NCBI GenBank assembly: GCA_037576215.1
Contig: JBANDB010000007.1
Coordinates: 1,581,001-1,645,000, forward strand
DNA: 64,000 nt
Direction: 5' to 3'
DNA from: Armillaria gallica
Taxonomy: Eukaryota > Basidiomycota > Agaricomycetes > Agaricales > Physalacriaceae
Below, one piece after another: positions 35,483-46,628 of the stretch. The notes beneath the pieces are model-generated. The model was given only the letters and a program-made list of their open reading frames with translations. It did no database searches and had not been told where the DNA came from. The number at the start of each line of letters is the position of its first letter. The stretch's first letter is position 1. Both the position numbers and the translations under genes were made by a program.

Positions 35483-37514
35483 TCAGACAAGCGTATTGCG
35501 AGATTTTGCTGCCAAACCGAGATCCTCCAGCTTATGCCCGTCTTCGAAGTCTATCACGATCACCGACATCTTCTCGAATCTCCGATTTGGCAGTCGTCTC
35601 CCTATGGCCCACGGGAGTCGTCTCTCTTTGGGCCACCGGGCTTGTAACCAGTACCGGCCACCAAGCAGTGTGTACATATCTTCTGGTATCGGAAATCGGT
35701 GGGTGACGCGGATTTTGAATGTGTGCGCGATCCCGTCTGCGGCTTCGACAACCAACTCCCCGCTTCGATCACGCCCTTCTGCGGATCCCGCGTCAAATCC
35801 CCGCACATGCCCCTTTTCAATGCAAAGCCCGTCAAACCAGTCTTCCTGTGTCTCGTTATCATGCTGAACATCTGCGAAAAGAAAGAAGACATCCTTTGGC
35901 AGAGGCTGTTTCATGACCTGGTCCCATGTTGGTCTCCATTTCTTGCATACAAGTCCAACTCCAGGATACACAAAGAGGAAGGCTGCACGCATATAAGGGG
36001 CCATTGCATTCACCAGTGCCGTCCATGCATCCTCGAGAGTCTCGCTCTCATGGTAGGCAGGTATCGTACGGGGCCCCAGAAGGAATGCGAGTCCGGCCAC
36101 TCTATCGACCGGATTGGTCGACACACGCTTCTGCATGTCCGCCAGTACAGCAAATATCTGACCTAGATCCCTCTGCACTGAATTCAGCTCCTTGTGAAAT
36201 CTGGTAAGGAGTGCAGTCTCATAGTTCCCGCCATCTATCTGCTGTGCATGCATTGGTCCATCTGGCATATCACCGGCAATGATGCGCTTCCATCCAACCT
36301 CCTGGAGTGTCCATGCACGTCGAAACCAGGACCGGTCACTGTCCAAGTCGCCATCCTTCAACCTCAATGGCCGCCCCAGCCCACTCAGGTAGATCACCAC
36401 CTCCATGGCATGCTTATACACACCTCCAATTGTAGGCACATCCAGCCTCCACTCCTCCATGCGCAGATCCTCCCTTGGCCCCCCTTCCTCTTTCTGTCTT
36501 AAACAGAGCACATCCAGCCATGCATACTCTACTCCCAGATTCAGCATCTCGATCCGGATGAGGTTGAGATCCACGTCCTTTGGTATAGGCACAGGCCACT
36601 CCTTCCCGTTGATAGGGGTCCGCACATCCACACGATCCTTCTCATCAACCCATGCATGCGAAATTGGTGTTGGCCATTTGTCAGTGATCCACGATGGCAC
36701 CACGCGATTGCTGCACAGGTCCCATACAAGTCGAGGTGTCAAACGCGGGTCGACAATCCGGTTTCCTACCAGTGCTTCTTGTCGGCACTCCCTGTCTTCC
36801 CCTTCATGTCTGCGTAATTCATCTTGGATGTTGCTTGGGTTCTCTATATCCCATACTGGGCTCAGGAGGGCATAAGCTGTGCCAAAGTCATAGTTCCTTT
36901 CAATGAAGTCCTCGAGAATGGTGCGAAGCTTGCGTGACGCTCTGGACGTTCCAAGGGTGGCGTTCAGTCTATTTACGACCCCCCGAACGCCAAGCGTAGC
37001 GCAGGGAGTGTCTGCAAGAGAGCATGGTATGACAGGACTTCCACCGATGTACGACCGCTGGTTTGGAACCTCGACAAACGATTCCGCTTGGCCGGTCTCG
37101 GTGAACGCGGAAAGGGTGAATGTGGCCTGGAAATACATTTCAATTTCTTCTCTGTCTGTTTTGCCGACTGACATACCTGTCGATATCTATAACGACGATT
37201 ACGATCTTCCCGGTCATTGTTGCTCCTGTCAACGTCCACATGTTCTATTTTTCTTTTAATCCCCATGAGTATGTTTGTATTCTGGTCCGAAACAGTGGAG
37301 CTGAATCCTTTGGTCTCTGTGCAGCTGTAAATGTGGAGCACAAATGTTTCCAAATCGGCCTGATGCAAATGGAAAGCGAACTTCCTGTAATTCTTGGGAG
37401 CGCTGTGTAAGTAAGCACTTAAACCACCGTAGAGTGACTGTACTCACTATTTCCCGTGTCCTTTCGAGGATGTGCGTTCGAGGGAGTGCTGTTCGAGCAA
37501 TGTTCGAGTCGATC
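35483..37514 (-). CDS. HET-domain protein, copy 3, apparently intact
   Basis: Same architecture as copy 2, with exons 37,448-37,514, 37,177-37,402 and 35,483-37,126. Introns are 45 nt (37,403-37,447) and 50 nt (37,127-37,176). The main exon carries PISHAW, YAWLDVLCLRQ and WFRRAWTLQEV. The upstream exon encodes HQADLETFVLHIYSC and is nine bases longer than in copy 2 (an extra NDRED-like insertion), keeping the frame. The exon before it stays open across STRTLLEQHSLERTSSKG. The C-terminal tail differs most among the three proteins. The first start codon is unresolved. A role in incompatibility or cell-death signalling is inferred from the domain. Confidence 0.85.
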
Positions 37515-38569
37515 CTGGAAGCTGTGCAAACAGCATGGTCTGGTCCGTGCTAGATGGACACGATCACGCACACGTAGTGATGATATTGAACTATTCCTGT
37601 CGTGGACTGCCTACCAACATCAATTCGACGATAAGTCGCCATATAGTTGAGTTTGCGCAACGATAGGTCATTCATTCCCTTGAACTCAAAAATTTCGCTG
37701 TCATCGCCTTTCACTCCGAAATACTAATTTCACTCCTAGTGAGAGTAGCTCCTTCGAAAGCACTGGTTGCTCTTGCACAGAGTGTGCGGTTGGAGCCGTC
37801 GTATACAGCACACTGCAGGAAGAGGGCCTATTGATGAGACTCCCCCTTGTCCACCTGGTGAGGAAACGGGAGAAAGAAAAAGACATGACGAGGCATTGCC
37901 ACTGGGATTGAGGTCGAGCGAGTATAAATATAAACTCGGCAGATAACAGATAAGAAGCCCACCTTTCGGATCACATGCGGCAATGAGTCGTTCAAGACAT
38001 AATATACGTAGCCCTAACCTCTCAGTACCAGTCTTCGTAGTTTGCGAGAAAAGGTAAGCGAGGGCTGGCGGGTTTGGATCGCCATTCGTTGTAGTATGGA
38101 TCCATATGGTGGCGTGATGCACGAGTTCGATATAACTGACAGAAAATGCGAGATTGGACCACGACTCTGAGCGTATTTTTCACATCTGCATTTGACAGGA
38201 AGCGAACGCGTCTAAGGTTCCCGGGTCACTAGGGCGAGTATTCGGGTGCGTGCTGTATTTCGAGTGCTAGTGCAGATTTGATTCATTATGGGGGTGGTGG
38301 ACTCGGTTGGAGGGTGCCGGTAGAGACTAAGGCGCCTTGGCGCGCGTGCGGGATATGACAAATGGGAGGGGGTACAACCACCTCGTGGGTAATTCAGGCT
38401 CCGATTGTTGTGTTGCGAGCTATGAACATGTTGCACAGGATGACGAGGAAGGACGTGGTCACGTTCTCCGGGTTCACATCACTCAAGAGCACTCGTTCTG
38501 CCAAACCTGCTTCCTAAAGGTTTTCACATCCTCATTGATGAAACTATCTTCAAGGCCAAGTCTCCCCCG
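37515..38569. other. Conserved region upstream of HET copy 3
   Basis: Counterpart of the regions upstream of copies 1 and 2. The possible 5' exon (37,701-37,886, minus) is altered here: KELLSLGVKLVFRSERR ends in a stop instead of running into the donor. The rest has no convincing frame. Confidence 0.35.
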
Positions 38570-40640
38570 ACCCTCAAACATGCACATTACAATTCCGTGA
38601 AATCGCTGTCTTTACTAACTCCCTGCCAAATCGACCGTCCGAAGCCACAGCACCCCCCGCATAACTCCTCCCTCGATCAAGCACCCTCCATCCACGCCTG
38701 CACTCGGCGACGTCCCTCCCCACATAACATCTCCCTCGCATATGCGTGTGCAAGTCCTCCGCACTGTACCCTCTCCGCGCACACTCCCTCCTCTCCTCCC
38801 AACGTGCCGACTGTGAACACGCGCGCACTCCATTCACACCTCAGTTTGAATCAAGATAAATTATAGCAAGACGCACTAGATAGGTGATAAATTGAATGCC
38901 GACTCCTGAAACCAAGTTGTTTCGTCAACGGCAAGTCACGACCGGTAGACGAGGAGTCGCATGGGAACTTTGGGAAGGGTGTGTCTTGTAGCCATATCGT
39001 CGGCCTACAGAAATAGTCAGTGTCGCCATCACCATCTCAGCCACTTGTGCTTACTAGTCGACTTGCACCACGCACGTCCATCTCTCTCCCCACAACCTCC
39101 TAGCTTCCCGCACGCGCCGTGAGCGGGGTAACGTTCCCTCCCTCTTCTTCATGTGCACGCCGAATACCAACGTCCTGCCCTCTATAGTCAAGTCCTTAGT
39201 CTTAATCAATGGAAATCATCGAAAGATTTACCAGAATCGAGTGCATCCCAGTAACGTTGAGTATAGCCAACGAGTCGACAGTGACATCGATATCATTGGC
39301 CTGGAACTAGTCAGTAGAGCCATTAGGAAGTTAGTCGAGCCTTGCGTTTAATCTCATCAGAGGCCCTCCGCACATCTTCCTAGTCCCTCGCCTGTGCACC
39401 TCCCAGCTCATTAACGGACGGATGTGGCGGTATTGAGAATTGCATTACTACACTAGTGTTAGTATCGCAGGATTGAGATAAGGAAGGCTTACCTTCACCA
39501 CGCCCGCCTTCATGACTACCCGTAAAACAACAATATTTGAGATAAGGTCGAGGCACGAGGCGGAGGCATAAGCTGCCAACCGTCGTAACCCCCGACCATT
39601 GACAGAAACCTTTGACGGATAGATAGTCAGCAGAGGCATGTACTAAACACCGTCGGCTGTAGTCCTAAAGGTCAAGGCTAAATGAAGATTCTGTTAGCGT
39701 AGTCTCGAGTGTTGTCCGTTGGTGGAAGGGCTTACGTTGAAAAAATACACTCCAGGCACCCGGCAACTCGTATCGCCAGCCATCGACTCGACAGCCCACC
39801 GATCCTCCCATCCACTAAAAACGGGATCAGTCAGAAAGCAGGATAGGGAGATATCGCGTACATTGCACACCAAATTCAACACCAACATCTTGCTGTGAGC
39901 TACCTGAATGCCTCGGTAGAAGGGCACAGGCGGTCACGCCGTGCATGAGAGCCGTATCAGTCTTGTCCGTCGAAGACCTGTAGATACCGTGTTAGCGAGA
40001 GTAATGAAGTCGGGCCACGTCGCATACCATCGTGGACGCTGCTCAAGCAGTTCAGCAGGGGAAGGAAGAGGTCGTACATTTGAGGACGAAGTGATCCATG
40101 CGGGCTTTGGGAGAATGTTAGAGAAAGCGGAACATTGGAAAATGTTAGCACACATACCTAGCATCCGTCAGCCGCATCTTTGAGCACCCTCAAGACTGTC
40201 AACATTCTGTTAGTAGACTGTTATTGCTTTGAAAGAAAGTCTTACTTTTGTTGACTTTTCCCTGCACGTTTCTATCCACGCCTTCGTCAGATCCAACACC
40301 ACACATGAGATCTTGAGGGCCGGTAGATGTGTCGAGTCATAGACTGGGAGGGGAGAAGTTGACGTTGTCGTCGATCTTAACGGCGACCGGCAGCTTTGAC
40401 GTCCTCGTGCGGGAGATAGTCGCGTCTTCTGGTCTTGCAAGAACGACGTAGCTACAAAGGGGGGAGTCAACTACAGCCATTAGAATAGACTAGGAGAACA
40501 ACAATGAGGAAAGAATAAAACAGAGTGATAGATTGATAGCTCACCATAGTAAATGCACATGTGAGCTGGCGAACAATGGATAAGAAACCGAGGAAACAAC
40601 AGTGTGGTACCAAATCCTTACTACGTCCGCCTCTTCTACT
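38570..40640 (-). pseudogene. G-module gene copy 6, 5' end lost at transposon border
   Basis: It has the cleanest version of one diagnostic exon (about 40,243-40,455). This is an open frame with LPVYDSTHLPALKISCVVLD, then LTKAWIETCREKSTK, ending at a GTAAGA donor. The next exon reads LRVLKDAADGC then TAG. A following exon encodes PHGSLRPQMYDLFLPLLNC. At about 40,641 similarity to the other copies ends abruptly in the middle of an exon, where transposon-rich sequence starts, so the first exons are missing. Confidence 0.45.
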
Positions 40641-40644
40641 AGTG

Positions 40645-40850
40645 TGGCGCTGATTAGGTTGGAGATCTAATCTGCCCTGCAGATTAGCAGAGAGCCTCGC
40701 AGAGGGCCTGATTCGCGAGCTGAATCATGGCTAATCAGAAGGGGGTCCCAGGGGCGAAGCCTCTGGGGAGCCAATGCTAATTAGCGCCAATTAGCCCGCG
40801 AATTAGCCTCTAATCAGCTGCGAATTAGCATAGTGGGTGCTGGGAATGAC
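40645..40850. repeat. GC-rich block with repeated AATTAGC motifs at the transposon border
   Basis: It begins TGTGGCGCTGATTAGG right after the break in G copy 6. AATTAGC or its near variants occur many times in both orientations, and there is a near-palindromic GGGGTCCCAGGGGCGAAGCC. Clustered short motifs at an insertion border are typical of transposon termini or of an LTR end. The TG start would fit the edge of the outer element's 3' LTR, but no second copy is in the window to test this. Confidence 0.35.
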
Positions 40851-40858
40851 TATTTTTC

Positions 40859-42173
40859 TCATTGACTTACTGGTATAGGTATGCTTGCTTTCTTGAACCA
40901 TGCCTCTGCAGATGCTAATGCAGCATCCAGCCATTTTCGAAGCAGTACAGAGTTCAGGAATTCCAATAGATATTGCCGCAAAATTGGCACCAGTGCCTGG
41001 ATCGCCCTGCCTCGCTCTTTGATGGGGAAGATGTTCAAGTCGATTGTGAGGTCACCTTGCTCAAACTGCATGCCACTACAAAGGATGGTGATAACAACCC
41101 ATCTACAAAATTCTGACCATGTTCTGTTGCAAAAGTTAGGGCATTATAACAAAGAAGCCTCAAAAGGCTCTCTCATCTTGAATTTCTTTCAGGATACGAT
41201 GCTCTGTTCCAATTTGTACATCATAGCCTAGACCTTGAGGTAGTCATGATGAAGTTTTACCACAATGGTTTGATCCTGTAGCAGTCAAAAACAAATAACT
41301 GAGGTTAATTGCCAGGTTAAAAACAGAAAGAGGTGTAGTATTGACAATATGCGATTGAAACATGAGCATGAGGGCTGTGCATTGGTCATTTCCACCAGCT
41401 GATGACAATGAGCAAGATATGGGAAAAGGTAAAAGCAGAACACCAGAGGACATGCTCCTCATTGATCATCATGGGCTCCTGCCTTCATTGTCATGAGAGG
41501 TGGTGAGAGACTTGATGAATCTCAGAACTTGATGGTGACCACATCCTCAATGCTTTGTCAACATTGATGCATGTAGATATTCTGGCATTTGCATAGTGGA
41601 TAGAGATACAAGAGATGGTTGCACAGCCACCAGTTACATGAATTGGTGTAAGGCTAGCAAAATCTTTGGTAAGAGAAAGTCATGTCTGCATCTGCAAGAT
41701 CTTTTGTATATGTAAGGAGGGTTACCACCGGCTCTGAAGGGATCTGATAGAATCTGCTCCATCTGTGGATACAATAGAAAGAAGTAGTCCAAGTGTCCAC
41801 TTAGGATGCTGAACTGAGAGTGGTTGTGTGAAGATAGCAAGAGAAAAGAAGAATTCCTTGCAATCCACTCACAATGCTAGGCTCAGAAGTGGCTAGATAT
41901 GCTTAGGAGAGTAGTGGAATTTATTCCTTTAGTGTGCTATGAGCAAGTGAGATTAACTGAACTTCTAAGTACATTATGTATGCTTATATAGTAGCAGATC
42001 TGAGTCCAGCTCCCCGCTTCTGCTCCTGCCTGCTCTGATAGCCCTGAATGTATCTTCAAAAGCTGATATTTGACACGAGCTGTTGCACTGAAATCTGCTG
42101 TGTGAGCTACTCCAGCATCATCAAGCGCACTCTGCAACACCTTCCTCATCCAGTCTGGCTTGAGAATAGCCAT
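40859..42173 (-). CDS. Possible spliced minus-strand gene, unrecognised
   Basis: Two frames have convincing protein texture. The first starts at ATG 42,173 (MAILKPDWMRKVLQSALDDA, then a Ser/Glu-rich run). The other is 40,859-41,071 (LTIDLNIFPIKERGRAIQAL, then amphipathic WLDAALASAEAWFKK). A small exon, MEQILSDPFRAG, lies near 41,765. They may be exons of one gene, but the joins were not established. This strand is sense with respect to the outer retroelement. Confidence 0.28.
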
Positions 42174-42622
42174 ATATGGCTATCCACTGTCAGTTAATTT
42201 GTCCACTCTTCAAGAGTGAACCTTCTGCCATCTGCTCATGTGGGTGCTTCAGGTTGATAGCTGTCAGCTCCTGGAGCCTAGGCTAGTCAAATTCCCATGA
42301 AACGAGGCAGTTTTATAGTGGATAGCATATGGCCAGGCAGATGATGCATCACTTGGTGGACGTGAAGCAGACAGGCAGTTGCCCAGGCAGATTCTGCAGG
42401 AATTCTGTTTTTGAACAGTAGGAAAGTGTGACTGGAGGAGCAGCGATTGAAAGTAGTTGTAGCATAGCACCTAGTTGCTGTATTGAGGTGAAAGCCAAAA
42501 TTTGGTGCACACATAGATGTGGTGCAGCACAACTGGGGGAAAGAAACATTGTGAGCGTCCCCACTCACACTGTCATCGGATAATCAAATTGGAAGAGTGC
42601 AGCACCCGAATAAAAGCCAGTG

Positions 42623-43414
42623 ATGGTCAAGGTGGGAGGTGCAATGGACCACCCAACCCAGCCTGTTCCAGCTCAGATGGTCAACCTGACCAGCATGCAA
42701 GCTGCTCTCATGCGCCTATGTGAAATTACAGACACTGGTGACAGGCGGCAGGCTAACACATTTATGCAGTTAGTTATAAACAACTTGTGGACCTCCATCA
42801 GATCCAGCTCCAATCCCATCTTATCAGCTCATTACCCCACCAAGCTTGTAGGGCAACATTTACTGTGCTGGATCAAGGAGTTTCTTGCACACAATGTGAG
42901 TTTCCACCTGTCTCCCCACCGCACAGAGTCACACCTGCTCATGAAGTCCCAGCAGGTTTATGAAGCCTGCCATTCTCATATGAGGCACACAGATATCGTG
43001 ATATACAAATCATACAGTGTCAAGACTGCCAACGATGCTTTAATCAAACAAGTCATGTTGTTCTTGGACCCCAATTGGTTTGGGCAGATGATGCCATTTA
43101 TGTGCACTGAGTACGTGAGGATCCATGACATCAACAACTACAGGAAGATGCGGGCCTTTGAGCGGGCGTATGAGGTGGAGGTGGGTGAGCTTGGGCCAGA
43201 GGGCATGTACAGCATGGTGCTCATGCCTGTACTAAAGGTCACCTCCAATGGATCTATTGTATCTGACTGGGAGGTGTGTCCTAATGGCAGAATGGCAGAT
43301 GAGTGGGAGAGTGACAATGAAGGAGAGGAAGAAGGCATATCCGCTGCAGATTTGCAAGTGAGGCATGATTTTTATAGTCCGCAACTAGGGGAGTTAGGAT
43401 ATCCCCAGGAATAG
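42623..43414 (+). CDS. Hypothetical protein, 255-263 residues
   Basis: A single open frame; the start is ATG 42,623, or 42,644 (MDHPTQPVPAQMVNL). It is mostly helical-looking text (LMRLCEITDTGDRRQANTFM, AFERAYEVEVGELG) followed by an acidic stretch (SDNEGEEEG) and a short tail. No domain was recognised. It is antisense to the outer retroelement, between the end of that element's integrase (46,629) and its presumed 3' LTR. It could be element cargo, or host or other mobile DNA. Confidence 0.5.
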   Translation: MVKVGGAMDHPTQPVPAQMVNLTSMQAALMRLCEITDTGDRRQANTFMQLVINNLWTSIRSSSNPILSAHYPTKLVGQHLLCWIKEFLAHNVSFHLSPHRTESHLLMKSQQVYEACHSHMRHTDIVIYKSYSVKTANDALIKQVMLFLDPNWFGQMMPFMCTEYVRIHDINNYRKMRAFERAYEVEVGELGPEGMYSMVLMPVLKVTSNGSIVSDWEVCPNGRMADEWESDNEGEEEGISAADLQVRHDFYSPQLGELGYPQE

Positions 43415-44119
43415 CCAATTGTAGACACATAGGGTCTTTAACAAAAGAAATGCAATAGCAAGCTAAGAACCTTTTTGTGAAGCTCAAGTTGCAAGGGGAG
43501 TTGAAGTGTGGACCCTATTTGTTGGGCACTGTGACGACTTATGTGTAGTGGCTGGTAGGCAGCCTTCATTCAGTGGATCTGCTACTGCATGTGGTGGATT
43601 CTAGCAGCTTTTGGATTGGGGACTAGTCCGCTTGTAACCGCATGATTGTATGTCATGCATGGTCATTGGATCCAAATGAGAGAACCCCATCGGGGATTAG
43701 TAAGGAAGAAGATAGTGGCAGGCTCAGTGTTCAAGGCACGCCCGAGGTGCCTGGGAAAATATTATGTGAGTCACCTAAATGGGTGAAGTATGATTGGCTG
43801 GAGGAACCAGAACACTCAGGGCTGAGGCATGTTAGTGTTCCAGAAAAACCAAGAAGCATCAGTATTTCAACTTGCAGAATGGAAAATTAGCATGGTGGAA
43901 TGTTGCGAGAAGCGAAGAGTCAATTCTGCTTGGCAAGGAAGTAGTAGATGATGACAGAGGCATGTTCCCAGAACATTTCAAGGAAAATTTAAGGTGGAAG
44001 CCTAGAAATTTTTCAAGTGACATGTGTGAAAGGATAGTGTGGGTGCGCCTGTATAAAATTTCAGTAGTGTATGCTGCATATCCACACCTCTCAGCATTCT
44101 ATACTGTCCTCTTTTCCAC
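43415..44119. other. Intergenic stretch with a weak plus-strand frame
   Basis: A plus-strand frame at 43,642-43,890 (82 codons, text like GKILCESPKWVKYDWLEEPE) may be an exon of one of the neighbouring genes. Nothing else is supported. Confidence 0.3.
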
Positions 44120-45947
44120 ATGTCTGCCCCTCCTAACTTTACCAACTTCGTGTTTCGCTGCGAGCAGGGGGTGCTGTCCGACTGCACTGAGGCACACGCC
44201 TGCTCCTTATATGATTCCATAGTTGCCGATCCCATTCAACACACTAAGAATGCATGGACCCATGCTCACATCCGCTGGATGATGAAATCCATCTGGTTCT
44301 GTGTAAGTCCTTGCAGTTCTGTGCACACACTGTTTCTAAAGGCATTTGTAGGATAAAATAGCCCGACTCTCCAGAGTCACAGGTGTGGACGCATCCCTTC
44401 TATGATGGCAGCAGGCAGCGGTTTTCAGGCAGATCTGCCCTTTCATTTGGCACTTTTGCCATGCAAGCATTCAAGAAAACATGGTATGCAGTCCCAGCTT
44501 CAGGTGGGATTTATCCAATCTTGTTGGTGAATGTGAGTCCTATCTGAACTTCGCAAAACTAGCTGAAATTTCTTCATCCAGATTGGTTAGCCACCAGTGA
44601 CCCCATGTCTTCGGACATGGATACTGGTCCAAGTGATGTGGAAGGAGATGGTGATGAGGACATGGGCTATGGGGCAGCTCAGCCACCTGCCACCGCCATG
44701 GATGTGGACCTGGCTGCCCCAGAAGGTGAGCCCAGCGGGAATGAGACAGGCGAGGAGTGGCGGGTTGTGTCCGAGATGCAAGTGGATTCAGCAGCCATGC
44801 AAGCAGCTACCACCTTAGCAGGTTTAGTTGCATACGGAGCTAGTTCCGATAACGGTTCTGGGGAGGAGGAGGAAGAAGTCAAGGATGGGTTAGAGCCAAA
44901 GAAAAAGAGTGCAGAAGACAGAAAGATGGAAGAGAAAGATCACAACACTGACAATGAGGGGGAGGAGGAAGAAGATGTTGATGAGCTTGATGGCAAAGGG
45001 GTGTCCAATGCTGCTCCCACCCCCAAAACAAAAGGTAACCTTTTTCAATCTCTTTTGAATTTGTACTGACAGCAGGTTGCATGCATAGGCTATACACACA
45101 CTGGCTGGCTGGCAGACCTCAACTAGCATCTGTGACAGGGTAAGACCCAATCAGCCATGCATGCCTATATGGTGGAAATGGAGGAGGAGGGTCTCCTCAA
45201 GGTACGTGTCTTCGTTCTCTTTCCATGCTTCAACTGACTAAACTTTGTTAATACAGCCAGCAGAATTGAAGTGCAGCCAGTGCCATGGCAGGCATCAATG
45301 CCTTTTGCCTGTAGATTCTGACAATAGCCACCCTGCCTGTGCCGAGTATCTCATCGGCAGTCATGGGTGTTCCAACCATGTTGCTTGTGGCACTCCCACC
45401 CAGCAGAAGCCAACCTGCTCTAGCAAGGGAAAGGCCAAAGTGGGTCCAGCACCCGCCAAGTGGCCACAGGCATTCGTTCTGCTTCCCAGCCTGCATCACA
45501 GGAGTCCTGCATCCACTGGCCCATCTGGTCAGCCCAAGGCCAACCCTTCATCTGTGCCTTCAGCAGCAGATCTGTTTGTGGAATACAGCATGTTCAGCTC
45601 ATGTCCAGTGCAAGAGAGACCACCTCCCAGTTATGGTAAGCCTGTGTCTCTCAGCTGGTGCCTATGCTGAATACCTCTCAGATCTCATTACTGATTTTGC
45701 CTTCAACCTAGTGGACTGCTGCACTGGTGGAATGACCCACCCCAGGGAGGTAGCCTGGGACCAGATTCTCGCTCTCACCCATCAGCTGGTGGCAGCTCAC
45801 TGCACACTCGAGTATGAGCTGAGGAGATCCAGTCCCTTCTCCTCTGAGGAAGTGGAGTATTTGCTGCAGACACGATATCCTGACAGCATGCTTCCACCCA
45901 ATGAGGAGCAGCCTGAGGGGAGCAGGCAGGGAAATGGAGGTGCCTGA
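44120..45947 (+). CDS. Six-exon gene with Zn2Cys6-like cluster, probably inactivated
   Basis: Exons are 44,120-44,302, 44,352-44,532, 44,582-45,034, about 45,140-45,201, 45,257-45,635 and 45,712-45,947. The introns of 49, 49, 55 and 76 nt have good GT/AG sites, and phases agree except around the fourth exon, whose left edge is unsure. The product starts MSAPPNFTNFVFRCEQG, has a long acidic and Lys/Glu-rich middle, then a cysteine cluster: C-x2-C-x5-C-x12-C-x2-Y-x6-C. The Tyr (codon 45,347-45,349, TAT) sits where a fifth Cys would be expected. Exon 2 has an in-frame TGA (44,403-44,405). Both defects are single transitions from Cys and Arg codons. It is antisense to the outer element. A DNA-binding role is only a guess from the cluster. 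Confidence 0.5.
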
Positions 45948-45949
45948 GA

Positions 45950-46201
45950 GTGCTCCTCAGGCGGCTGGACTTCTTGGGTAGGCGGATTGATGATCCTGCC
46001 ATGTCAGATTCGCAGCAGGCACTCCTGGCCATCCTCCTTCAGCAGTGCAGCAGGAATCCTAGCTGGGTGGATGGTCTTGGTGGGCATAGTGCTCTTGGGA
46101 CTTTGAGACTTTTTGATACAGATAATGGTGTAGTATTGAAGGAGGAAGAGGTGGATTTTTTGATAGATAGGCAGTACCTCCATAGAATAGAGAAGCCTTG
46201 A
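45950..46201 (+). CDS. Short frame after the Zn-cluster gene
   Basis: 83 codons with good protein texture (LLQQCSRNPSWVDGLGG, KEEEVDFLIDRQYLHRIEKP), starting 3 bp after the stop of the preceding gene in another frame. It may be the true C-terminus of that gene, displaced by a frame change or an unseen intron. Confidence 0.3.
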   Translation: MLLRRLDFLGRRIDDPAMSDSQQALLAILLQQCSRNPSWVDGLGGHSALGTLRLFDTDNGVVLKEEEVDFLIDRQYLHRIEKP

Positions 46202-46628
46202 ATATTTGTATATATAAATGAAGAGTTTGGTGTTTGCTTGATGTTGCCTCTGTAAGACCTAAGGTTAGCTGAGGAGTTAGAATTGAAGTGATATGAAGTA
46301 ATTGGGAGAGAGGATTGGGATAAGAAAATCACAAGCTAGCGGAGCTCTCCCCAGCAGAATTTTCTGACTCCTGGCAGAAACATAGAACAGTGAAGAAATG
46401 ATATTGCCTCAGTAAGTCATCATAGGTGGTACATGTTGAATACATGTCGTGGTTTGTAGAGAGTTCAAAGAAAATGTAAGGTAAGGAAAACAGCTCACCA
46501 AGCAGATTTTCATCCACCCACTCACAGGCATAGGTATTATGAATGTGCGTTGAAAGTAACTGATAAAATTTTAAAGAAAATTGGAAGTGTAGGTAAAATA
46601 GTGTCTGTTGAGTAACAAGGAAATGTAC
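46202..46628. other. Non-coding 3' side of outer pol
   Basis: No gene was seen. On the minus strand it contains GGAGTCAGAAAATT about 0.25 kb past the pol stop. A near-identical string follows pol in the inner element near 56,480, so this is likely retroelement sequence. Confidence 0.35.

Larger units (their letters stand above)
34631..38570. repeat. HET block, copy 3
   Basis: Collinear with copies 1 and 2 over the HET gene and its upstream region, including the left flank shared with copy 2 (34,636-34,860). It lacks the solo LTR. Confidence 0.85.
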
